The notes under the pieces: model-generated
The model's database searches: none
What the model saw: the letters and a program-made list of their open reading frames with translations, nothing else
What the model was told of the DNA's origin: nothing
DNA from: Alteribacillus persepolensis
Lineage (GTDB): Bacteria > Bacillota > Bacilli > Bacillales > Marinococcaceae
Length of the DNA stretch: 64,000 bases
Direction of reading: 5' to 3'
Assembly: GCF_900099605.1 (NCBI RefSeq)
Contig: NZ_FNDK01000002.1
Location: 62,001 to 126,000 of the forward strand
Part shown: one piece after another, positions 9,364-16,730 of the stretch
How positions within the stretch are numbered: position 1 is the stretch's first letter
Layout of the letters: the number at the start of each line of letters is the position of its first letter
Made by a program: the position numbers and the translations under genes

Positions 9364-9939
9364 GTGGCGGTAGCGGTAGAACTTGCTGATACGAAGCGAT
9401 ACGGCAATAATGGTGAAAATGTAGCCAGCCTGATTGAACGCTTAGCTGACATTGACTGGTACCAAAAGGCGGGGGAGCAAGACAAGGCAGTAGAAGAAAA
9501 GCTTGCCGAAAGCATGAAACAGTTAGGTGTGTCGACGTATCAAATAGAATGGATAAAGCCTGGCGAAGCGGCTGACGCCATTGCCAGCCTGGCTCTTGAA
9601 GAAAGTTCGATTTGGGAGCAGCTGAAAGAAGTTCCTGACACAATCAAAGCAAAAATGGACGAAGTAAATAGGGAAACAGTGGTTGATGACATTGTTTATA
9701 ACATTCCAGAACTTGTGTATCACGGGTCATTTGCAGGAGCCTATCAATTATTTGAAGATGAAAAAACAACAGGATTTTTTACAGGGCATGCGATGTATAT
9801 CAGCGTATTAGCCTGTCTATGGGAAGCGGCAGCTGATCTCGATGGGATGAAAGATAACCCGTTTTTACCTTTGGTTGAAATATTAGAATCAGGCCACGTG
9901 CCATTAGGATTAAAAAAAGAAACGATTTTTGTCCTTTAA
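9364..9939 (+). CDS. Unrecognised protein downstream of hydroxylase
   Basis: I do not recognise this family. An open frame extends from ATG 9217, but GTG 9364 is preferred because GAGGAG sits 8 bases upstream and the first 49 codons look low-quality (Arg/Thr/Cys-rich). The resulting 191 residues are acidic and mostly helical, with an N-terminal ERLADIDWYQKAGEQDKAVEEK stretch split by charged turns and a conserved-looking C-terminal block (GFFTGHAMYISVLACLWEAA, then LESGHVPLGL). There is no signal peptide or clear membrane segment. It lies 211 bases after the hydroxylase and ends at its own terminator, so it may be the last gene of that unit. A role in handling the ring-cleavage product is possible but unproven. 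Confidence 0.6.
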   Translation: MAVAVELADTKRYGNNGENVASLIERLADIDWYQKAGEQDKAVEEKLAESMKQLGVSTYQIEWIKPGEAADAIASLALEESSIWEQLKEVPDTIKAKMDEVNRETVVDDIVYNIPELVYHGSFAGAYQLFEDEKTTGFFTGHAMYISVLACLWEAAADLDGMKDNPFLPLVEILESGHVPLGLKKETIFVL

Positions 9940-9961
9940 GAGATGCAGGATAAATATTGGA

Positions 9962-10001
9962 AAAGAGAACCAGCGTGCAGGTGAGCCGCGGTTCTCTTTT
10001 T
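9962..10001 (+). terminator. Rho-independent terminator
   Basis: AAAGAGAACC pairs with GGTTCTCTTT, followed by T5, 22 bases after the unrecognised gene. Confidence 0.8.
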
Positions 10002-10080
10002 GCATGGATAGGAAAGCATATATCCCCTTGATGTCATTATCATGATGAGAAAAGCTGTATACGTGCAAAGGCCGTCACTT

Positions 10081-10114
10081 GTATCGGCTAAAATCTTGGT
10101 GCCTGCGCTTTTCT
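10081..10114 (-). repeat. Gene-end repeat, copy 1
   Basis: Read on the minus strand it begins AGAAAAGCGCAGGCACC and continues to TTTTAGCCGATAC. It starts three bases beyond the stop of the minus-strand IclR gene and matches copies at 13221, 18881 and 31742. Confidence 0.55.
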
Positions 10115-10117
10115 GAT

Positions 10118-10903
10118 TTAGGAGCCAAAATAGCCCAGTTCCTCTGATATGTCACGGGCAGTGTGTTTTAAAGTGTTAATATAGCGGTTGTAGCTGTTTT
10201 CCGAAATTCGCGTTGTCGGACCAATGGTGGCAAGCGATGATACAACGTTTGAGGAATAATCCCGAATGGGCACGGCAATGCCTGCATAGTTCGGAAAATA
10301 TTGTTCTTTGCTGACAGCATATCCTTGTTCTCTGATTTTGTGCAGCGTTTCTTTTAAATGTTCCCCATCCGTTATGGTGTTATCTGTGTAGCGATGGAGG
10401 CCTTGCTCAATAATATGATCCACAAATGCTTCTTCTTGATAAGCCAGTAATACAAGGCCTTCACTTGTACAGTGGATGGGGTTTTTCCGGCCAATATCTG
10501 TTATTAAACGTTCCGGGTTTTTTCGTTTCACACGGTAAAAATAAACAACTTGTTCTTTTTCTAATAAACAAATATGGCATGTTTCACCGATATCTTTTAC
10601 TAGAGACTCTAAAATAGGAAAGGCGTCTTTATAAATTTCTTTGTGTACCGACACAACACCGCCTAATGTGAGCAGAGAAAGGCCTAAGCGGTACTGGCCT
10701 GTACGAGGATGCTGAGATAAAAACCCTTCTTTTCGTAATGTAGAAATCAGCCGGTGAGCAGTGCTCTTTGGCAGTCCTGTATGTCTGGCAATTTCGGCAA
10801 CGCCAAAATCTTTTTTGCTGCTGTGCTTGTACAGCTGTAATATTTTCATCGCATTGCGGACAGAAGAAAGCCGGTATTTATCTCTTGTTGTGCTGTTCTG
10901 CAT
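10118..10903 (-). CDS. IclR-family transcriptional regulator (tandem copy B)
   Basis: 261 residues with a winged-helix N-terminal domain (DFGVAEIARHTGLPKSTAHR contains the recognition helix) and an IclR effector domain (NPIHCTSEGLVLLAY is typical). The start at 10903 is chosen because GAGGTGAT precedes it; an open frame extends further upstream but overlaps the next regulator. It lies 10 bases after the stop of the upstream IclR gene and shares close similarity with it in layout, suggesting a tandem duplication. Together they are divergent from the PaaK-type ligase. Confidence 0.85.
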   Translation of the reverse strand: MQNSTTRDKYRLSSVRNAMKILQLYKHSSKKDFGVAEIARHTGLPKSTAHRLISTLRKEGFLSQHPRTGQYRLGLSLLTLGGVVSVHKEIYKDAFPILESLVKDIGETCHICLLEKEQVVYFYRVKRKNPERLITDIGRKNPIHCTSEGLVLLAYQEEAFVDHIIEQGLHRYTDNTITDGEHLKETLHKIREQGYAVSKEQYFPNYAGIAVPIRDYSSNVVSSLATIGPTTRISENSYNRYINTLKHTARDISEELGYFGS

Positions 10904-10913
10904 AGATATCACC

Positions 10914-11684
10914 TCATGAGCGTCTCTGTATAATAGTGGACAGTTCTTTGCTTGCACGCAAGACTTTTTCAATGCAATATTTTTTATGCGGCAAAATGCG
11001 CTTAACAGGACCGGCAATATTAATCGAAGCAACAACGTGCCGGCTGTCTTTATAAATGGGAGCGCCAATGGAGTAGATATTATGCCTGAATTCTTGGTCG
11101 CTCGTTACAACTCCCATTTGCCGGGCTTTTTTTAATTTTTCATAGATATCATGTTTATTCGTTAATGTAAAAGGCGTATATGTCGGCAGAGGCGGCTGAA
11201 GTATTTCCTCTACGATATGATCTGGCTGAAAAGCTAAAATAATCTGGCCTGAACTCGTACAATGTATCGGGTTTCGCTTGCCAAGGTAAGAGTCTAGTTT
11301 TACCGGATAAATACCATCAACTTTTTGCAAATAAATAACTTGACTGCCATCTAGAATTCCGACATGCGAACTTTCCCCAGTATCCTCGGTTAATTGTTTC
11401 AAGATAGGGTAAGATTCTTTGATTATTTTTATCTGCTCGGTTACTGTATTGGTCAATTGAAGAACAGAGAGGCCTATAGTGTATTTATTGGTGGCTGGAT
11501 TCTTCACCACAAAATCTTCTTCAGCGAGAGTGGCTAATAGGCGGTGTGTTGTGCTGAGTGCCAGCCCCAATTTCTCAGCGAGTTCGCTGACACCAAGTTC
11601 TGGTTCTTCTTCAGAAAAACTTTTTAATGCTCGCAAAGCATTCTCTAACGAAGTATGTTTTCGTTTAGATGGTGCTTTTTTCAT
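10914..11684 (-). CDS. IclR-family transcriptional regulator (tandem copy A)
   Basis: 256 residues; winged helix about 10-75 (ELGVSELAEKLGLALSTTHR) and C-terminal effector domain (LGKRNPIHCTSSGQIILAF). The start follows AAGGAGG at 8 bases. It heads a two-gene unit with another IclR regulator and is divergent from the aryl-CoA ligase at 11858, which is probably its target. The AT-rich 173-base gap contains a partly palindromic TTGAATAGTTCCAT at 11757-11770 that could be an IclR site, plus a cre-like site. Confidence 0.86.
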   Translation of the reverse strand: MKKAPSKRKHTSLENALRALKSFSEEEPELGVSELAEKLGLALSTTHRLLATLAEEDFVVKNPATNKYTIGLSVLQLTNTVTEQIKIIKESYPILKQLTEDTGESSHVGILDGSQVIYLQKVDGIYPVKLDSYLGKRNPIHCTSSGQIILAFQPDHIVEEILQPPLPTYTPFTLTNKHDIYEKLKKARQMGVVTSDQEFRHNIYSIGAPIYKDSRHVVASINIAGPVKRILPHKKYCIEKVLRASKELSTIIQRRS

Positions 11685-11796
11685 GCAGTGTCCCTCCTTC
11701 AGAAGATGCTTGCAGGCAAATAATTAGCAAGATATTGATGAAAGATAGTGCATATTTTGAATAGTTCCATATAAAAGAAAAATAGCCTTTCTTTTA

Positions 11797-11811
11797 TTGT
11801 AAACGCTTTAT
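11797..11811 (+). promoter_or_regulatory. cre-like site upstream of PaaK-type ligase
   Basis: TTGTAAACGCTTTAT matches the CcpA operator consensus at 14 of 15 positions, 47 bases before the ligase start. Confidence 0.55.
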
Positions 11812-11857
11812 AAGATTATAGATAGATGAAATTACAAATTAGGGAGGGGAAAATAAG

Positions 11858-13132
11858 ATGTCTACAGCGGAATTGTATCCTTTATATGAGACTGGAATGG
11901 AATTGAAGTCTTATCAATTACAGCGCTTAAACCAACTATTATTATTTACATCCCAAAACAATGAATTCTATCAAAAAAAATTCAAAGATGTGACGTTTCC
12001 CATAAAAGATGAAAAAGGGTTAGAATCTCTGCCGTTTACCACAAAACAAGAGCTGGCTGAAGATCAGAAACTGTATCCTCCTTACGGGAAGAACCATTCG
12101 TATCCATTGGCTAGTTATGTAGAGTACCACCAAACATCAGGAACGACAGGTAATCCTATTCGCGTTCTTGATACGAAAGAGAGCTGGGATTGGTGGAGCA
12201 GATGCTGGCAGGAAGTGTATAGAAGCAGCGGTGTTACAGAAGACGATACCATCTTCTTGGCGTTCTCATTCGGACCTTTTGTTGGGTTTTGGGGAGCCTA
12301 TCAAGGCGGAAAAGATAAAGGCTGTTTAGTTATTCCAGGCGGCGGCCAGTCTTCAAAAGAACGTTTGTACAGCATGCAGGAGAACCAGGCCACAGTGTTG
12401 ACGTGTACGCCAAGTTATGCCTTGCATTTAGCTGAAGTGGCTGAAAAGCATCATATGGATCTTGCATCTTCTACTATCAAGACTATTATTACGGCAGGTG
12501 AGCCTGGGGGATCTATCCCATCTGTTCGAGAGTCTATTGAAAAAAGCTGGGGTGCTACACTGTATGACCATGTCGGCATGACAGAGATGGGGGCTTATGG
12601 GTATGCTTGTTCGGAACAAAAGGGCATTCATATCAACGAAGCAGAGTTTATTGCCGAAGTCATTGATCCAGATACAGGAAAGCCTGTACAGGAAGGAGAA
12701 CGCGGTGAACTTGTTTTAACGAATTTAGGAAGATATGGTTACCCGCTTATTCGTTACCGGACAGGGGATATTGTGATTAACTCTAGTGAGAAGTGTGCTT
12801 GCGGTAATCCTTATCGTTTCTTGCCAAAGGGTATCGTGGGCAGAAAAGACGATATGGTCGTTATTCGCGGTATTAATATTTTCCCGCAATCCATTGAGGC
12901 GATTGTACGCGAGTTTGAAAGCGTTACCGAATTTAGAATTGTTTACTATACAGAAAATGACATGGATCAAGTGAAAGTACAAATTGAAGGAGACGACGCT
13001 GTGGACGGAGAATTAAAATTGCTTTTAAGAGAGCGTCTTGGTTTGCGTGTCGAACTAGAACATGTAGCAGACGGCGCACTCCCGCGATTCGAAATGAAGT
13101 CTCGCCGAGTAGAAGACCTTCGTCATCGATAA
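11858..13132 (+). CDS. PaaK-type aryl-CoA ligase
   Basis: 424-residue AMP-forming ligase of the phenylacetate-CoA ligase family. The phosphate-binding motif HQTSGTTGNPIRV lies near 91-103, YDHVGMTEMG near 231-240 and YRTGDIV near 305. The C-terminal mini-domain begins after GRKDDMVVIRGINIFP. ATG 11858 follows AGGGAGG. The family activates phenylacetate, benzoates, hydroxybenzoates and anthranilate-like acids. Divergent from two IclR regulators and close to a flavin hydroxylase, a thioesterase and gentisate ring-cleavage genes, it is the best candidate for the activating enzyme of that pathway (inference). Confidence 0.86.
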   Translation: MSTAELYPLYETGMELKSYQLQRLNQLLLFTSQNNEFYQKKFKDVTFPIKDEKGLESLPFTTKQELAEDQKLYPPYGKNHSYPLASYVEYHQTSGTTGNPIRVLDTKESWDWWSRCWQEVYRSSGVTEDDTIFLAFSFGPFVGFWGAYQGGKDKGCLVIPGGGQSSKERLYSMQENQATVLTCTPSYALHLAEVAEKHHMDLASSTIKTIITAGEPGGSIPSVRESIEKSWGATLYDHVGMTEMGAYGYACSEQKGIHINEAEFIAEVIDPDTGKPVQEGERGELVLTNLGRYGYPLIRYRTGDIVINSSEKCACGNPYRFLPKGIVGRKDDMVVIRGINIFPQSIEAIVREFESVTEFRIVYYTENDMDQVKVQIEGDDAVDGELKLLLRERLGLRVELEHVADGALPRFEMKSRRVEDLRHR

Positions 13133-13186
13133 TTTTTATGAAGAAAAACAAGGAACCGAAAGCACTTTTCCGCCAGAAGCAAAGAG

Positions 13187-13216
13187 AGCCCGAGCGATAT
13201 TGCGCCCGGGCTTTTT
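13187..13216 (+). terminator. Rho-independent terminator
   Basis: AGCCCG and CGGGCT with an inner CG/CG pair form a GC-rich stem followed by T5, 54 bases after the ligase. Confidence 0.82.
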
Positions 13217-13220
13217 CATA

Positions 13221-13252
13221 TTTTCCAGCTTTCAAGATGCTTGCGCTTTTCT
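13221..13252 (-). repeat. Gene-end repeat, copy 2
   Basis: On the minus strand it reads AGAAAAGCGCAAGCATCTTG, matching the core of the other copies. Unlike them it is about 180 bases from the nearest minus-strand stop. The rest of 13253-13431 shows no convincing gene. Confidence 0.5.
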
Positions 13253-13431
13253 ATTGCACAAAATGAATCAAGTTCTCATGCAAATGCTGCGTAGTGGGAC
13301 AAGCAGCAGCTGAAAGGCCATCGGGGGACGTTTCCCGCTAAGCTTAATGCGCTGCCTGCAGCAAACGAGCTGAAAAAGCCATGCAATCAGAAAGAAGAAA
13401 CTTATCCCAGCAGACGTTATAAAATTATATA

Positions 13432-14631
13432 TTACCGGGGGTTTGTTTCTGTTAACCAATGCTGAAACATGAACAATGCTGCACCCATCATGCCAGAATC
13501 CCCGGCATAGGTTCCTTTTGAGATTGTTGTACGCTGTTTGATATCCATGTGGTTCTGGACTTGTCTTTGAACTTCTTCGAAAAAGCCCGGGTAATAATTA
13601 ATAAGCGGTCCGTTTAATACAATGAGGTCTGCATGAAACGCCGTTGCAAGATTGGCTACTCCAGCCCCTAAGTATGGTGCAGTGCTGTATATAATTTGTT
13701 TCAGATTTTCACCGCCGTTTCGTAAAAATGGTATTAGTTCATCAATTTGAACAACACGGCGCTTGCCAATGTGTTGGTTATAATAATCAGGCATTTCTTC
13801 TTTGATGCAATCTAGTATATTATACAAAGACGTGTAGGCAACCGCACAGCCATGTTTCCCACAAGAACAGCGTTTCCCGTGCAAGTTTACTGTCATGTGT
13901 CCATATCTGCTCACATCACCGCTTCGGACATGCATAATCGAGCCGTTTTGAATTACTCCGCAGCCCCATGCCCAGCCTGATGTTACATTTAACACGTTCG
14001 GATAATACTGGTGGGCATGATACTCTCCTAAAGCTCCTACATTTGCGCCATTTTCAACAAGCACTGGGACCTGCAGTTCCTTCTCTAATGTTTCCTGCAC
14101 TGGAACGTATTCCCATCCAGAAGCGATAAACGTCTCAGGTTGTAAAATCATCCCTTTCTTTCTATCGAGAGGACCAATAGCGCCTGCACCAACGCCTAAC
14201 ACATCACGCTGATCGATGCCACGGTCATGGAGAATTTTTTTAATTGACTGTACCACTGATTGAAGCGTCACCGCTGGGGTATGTTCAGTCGTCATGATAA
14301 CCGTATCTTGGGCTAATTTTTCAAATAACACATTAAATAGTCCAATATTGGTTTGATAGCGGGTGATTTGGACGCCAATAACATAGCCGCTCGCTGGATG
14401 AAGCTGATAAAGCGCAGCCGGACGGCCGCCGCCTGAATCTGCGTGACCAGTGATATAAATGAACTGATGATCGAGTAAATATTTAAGCGAGCGGGTGACT
14501 TTTCCTCTGTTTAAATGTAGCTTTTCAATGAGTTCAGCACGAGATACTGGTCCGCGGTGGTGTATGTACGCATAAATTTGTTTGATGAAGGTATTTTGCA
14601 TGGAATCATCACATAAGAAACTTTTCAGCAT
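13432..14631 (-). CDS. ROK-family transcriptional regulator (XylR/NagC-like)
   Basis: 399 residues with an N-terminal winged helix (about 15-70, GPVSRAELIEKLHLNRGKVT) and a ROK sugar-kinase-like domain. GVGAGAIGPLDRKKG is the phosphate-loop region, and CSCGKHGCAV supplies the zinc-binding cysteines expected in ROK proteins. ATG 14631 is preferred because AAGGGG lies about 8 bases upstream; the longer frame has a Cys/Arg-rich unlikely N terminus. It is divergent from the MBL hydrolase/TRAP operon, which it may control. ROK repressors usually sense sugars, while a TAXI-TRAP system imports acids, so the pairing is slightly unexpected. Confidence 0.85.
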   Translation of the reverse strand: MLKSFLCDDSMQNTFIKQIYAYIHHRGPVSRAELIEKLHLNRGKVTRSLKYLLDHQFIYITGHADSGGGRPAALYQLHPASGYVIGVQITRYQTNIGLFNVLFEKLAQDTVIMTTEHTPAVTLQSVVQSIKKILHDRGIDQRDVLGVGAGAIGPLDRKKGMILQPETFIASGWEYVPVQETLEKELQVPVLVENGANVGALGEYHAHQYYPNVLNVTSGWAWGCGVIQNGSIMHVRSGDVSRYGHMTVNLHGKRCSCGKHGCAVAYTSLYNILDCIKEEMPDYYNQHIGKRRVVQIDELIPFLRNGGENLKQIIYSTAPYLGAGVANLATAFHADLIVLNGPLINYYPGFFEEVQRQVQNHMDIKQRTTISKGTYAGDSGMMGAALFMFQHWLTETNPR

Positions 14632-14720
14632 ATGACAGCCCCTTTTCCGAGAAAGTAAGCATTCTTTACATCTAAGATAAAAGAGTCTGAACCGTGACGC
14701 AAATAATTTAGCTGCAACTG

Positions 14721-14749
14721 TTGACAATTTTCATAATTGATAGTAAATT
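14721..14749 (+). promoter_or_regulatory. Promoter for hydrolase-TRAP operon
   Basis: TTGACA at 14721-14726 and TAAATT at 14744-14749 with a 17-base spacer. Confidence 0.6.
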
Positions 14750-14794
14750 TTACAATAACACTTATTCACAAATTGTGCAAAAGTAAACGTGTTT

Positions 14795-14809
14795 TTGAAA
14801 GCGTTTGCG
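14795..14809 (+). promoter_or_regulatory. cre-like site in hydrolase-TRAP leader
   Basis: TTGAAAGCGTTTGCG matches the CcpA consensus at 14 of 15 positions and lies downstream of the proposed promoter, a roadblock position. Confidence 0.55.
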
Positions 14810-14835
14810 ATAATTGTTAAGTAGGAGTGATTGAA

Positions 14836-15678
14836 ATGGCAGATATGAAAATAACGATGTTAGGAACAGGAAGTCCGCGGCCGGAGGTGTCAAGGTCTGG
14901 ACCGGCTCAAATTATTGAATGGAACAATAACCGCATTCTATTCGATTGTGGAGAAGGGACAACGGGACAGCTGTTAAAGGCAGGGTATACACCTGAGTCT
15001 GTTACTCATTTGTGGTTTACTCATTTACATTCGGATCACACGTTTGGTTATGGACAGTTTCTTATTGGCGGCTGGGGAAGAGGGCGCAGCGAATTGACAG
15101 TGATTGGCCCGCCGGGTACAAAGGCTTTTCATGAAAAGATATTAGATTTATATAAAGAAGATATTGATTACCGCTGTTCGTTGGGACGAAGTGAAAAAGG
15201 TGTGAAAGATGTTCACGTTATAGAGGTGGAGGAGCCGGGAAAGGTGGAAAATCCTCTTGGTGTCCAAGCTAGTGCAGCCAAAATGATTCATAATGTGTGC
15301 ACTTACGGATATCGTTTAGAAATAGACGGACAGGTGCTTGTTATTTCTGGTGACACCGCCCCTCACGAAGGGATTGTAGAATTAGCGGAAGACGCAGATT
15401 TACTCGTGATAGATGCTAGTTTAGCAGCAGGCGAACAAAGCGGTGCTTTAGCTAAAATTTGGGATCATTTGCAAAAAGAACATTGCACGGCAGAACAAGC
15501 CGCAGAAATTGCTGAACAAGCAAAGGTGAAAAAAGTGATATTCACGCATTTTCTGCCGGAAGTTGACACAGAAAAAGCGTATCAAGAAGCAAAGCCGCTG
15601 TTTTCAGGGGAGCTCATTATTCCGGAAGACTTGGAAACGTATTACGTGGCAAAAACAACAGCTGAATTGGGAGGATGA
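14836..15678 (+). CDS. Metallo-beta-lactamase-fold hydrolase (RNase Z-like)
   Basis: 280-residue MBL protein. HLHSDH at about 63-68 is the binuclear zinc motif; later ligands are in MIHNV, ISGDTAPHEG and FTHFLPE. The overall pattern resembles RNase Z/arylsulfatase-type MBL proteins, but tRNA maturation is unlikely given its operon context. ATG 14836 is chosen because GTAGGAG lies 8 bases upstream. It is 5 bases before a TAXI-type binding protein and a TRAP permease, so it probably hydrolyses (ester, lactone or sulfate) the compound that is imported. Confidence 0.82.
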   Translation: MADMKITMLGTGSPRPEVSRSGPAQIIEWNNNRILFDCGEGTTGQLLKAGYTPESVTHLWFTHLHSDHTFGYGQFLIGGWGRGRSELTVIGPPGTKAFHEKILDLYKEDIDYRCSLGRSEKGVKDVHVIEVEEPGKVENPLGVQASAAKMIHNVCTYGYRLEIDGQVLVISGDTAPHEGIVELAEDADLLVIDASLAAGEQSGALAKIWDHLQKEHCTAEQAAEIAEQAKVKKVIFTHFLPEVDTEKAYQEAKPLFSGELIIPEDLETYYVAKTTAELGG

Positions 15679-15683
15679 GATAG

Positions 15684-16670
15684 ATGAAACGACTATGTCT
15701 ATTATTGTTAGCTATCTTCGTCACAGCATTGGCAACAGCCTGTGCTGCTGATGAAAATGCATCCTCGCAAGAAGGAAGTAATGGGATTGTATCGCTGTAT
15801 ACGCCAGGGTCTGGAGGGCTCATTTATATGTTAAGTGCAGGAGTCAGCCAGCTGTATGACCGTCCGGACACAGAGCTGGTGACAGAAGCAACAAGCGGAA
15901 GCTCTGATATTATGCAGTCGTTAATTGAGCGGTATGAATCAGGAACACCAGCATTTGGAGGTCTTGCTTCGGCAACGGTATCGGAAGTCTATAACGGAGA
16001 ATATGATCCGATTGATAGTGCACACGAGGAATTAAGAGGGGTGTCCTTTTTAGGATATACCACATTGCATATTATTACCAAAGAAGGAAGCGGTATTGAA
16101 AGTTTAGCTGATTTAAAAGGAAAAAAACTAGGTGCATCACCAGGAGCAGCAGATACGGATTTAATGATGAGATTGTTAGAAGAGCAGTATGGTTTAACGA
16201 CGAATGATTATGAATATGTGCCGGTTGGATACGCTGATATTCAACAAGGCTTAGAATATGGGAGTATTGATGTTGGTGTTATCAATGGAGGCGTTCCAGC
16301 ACCTTTGGTTCAGGAAACAGAGTCGATGGCAGATATTACATTTATTTCTGTTGAAAACGAAAAATTAGAAAACTTCATCGAAGATCATCCATATTATGGA
16401 ATGAACACAATTGAAGATGGAACGTACGAGAGTCAATCAGAAAACATTCAAACACCGACACTGCAGCTGATGTATGTGACCCATGAAGGGACGGATGAAG
16501 AGGTGGTGTACGACTTTGTCCAAACGTTATTTGATAAACAAGAGGAATTGATCAACATACATCCTACCGCAGCAGACATTAACGAAGAAACCATCTTAAA
16601 TGGTATTGACATTCCACTTCACGGTGGGGCTGAAACATATTATCAAGAGCAAAGAATTTTAGAAGAATAG
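15684..16670 (+). CDS. TAXI-family TRAP transporter solute-binding protein
   Basis: 328 residues with a signal peptide (about 1-20) ending in ATACA, a plausible although not ideal lipobox with Cys 20. The mature part has TAXI-family features: IVSLYTPGSGGLIYMLSAGV near the N terminus, TEATSGSSDIM, LKGKKLGASPGAADTD and DVGVINGGVPAP. It captures a carboxylate or related solute outside the membrane and hands it to the fused permease encoded next. GGGAGG lies upstream of the start, within the end of the previous gene. Confidence 0.87.
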   Translation: MKRLCLLLLAIFVTALATACAADENASSQEGSNGIVSLYTPGSGGLIYMLSAGVSQLYDRPDTELVTEATSGSSDIMQSLIERYESGTPAFGGLASATVSEVYNGEYDPIDSAHEELRGVSFLGYTTLHIITKEGSGIESLADLKGKKLGASPGAADTDLMMRLLEEQYGLTTNDYEYVPVGYADIQQGLEYGSIDVGVINGGVPAPLVQETESMADITFISVENEKLENFIEDHPYYGMNTIEDGTYESQSENIQTPTLQLMYVTHEGTDEEVVYDFVQTLFDKQEELINIHPTAADINEETILNGIDIPLHGGAETYYQEQRILEE

Positions 16671-16730
16671 AGAACGGTGAAAAGCTGCTCTATTCTATGC
16701 CCGAAAGAGAGTTCCTTTGGGAGGTACAGT

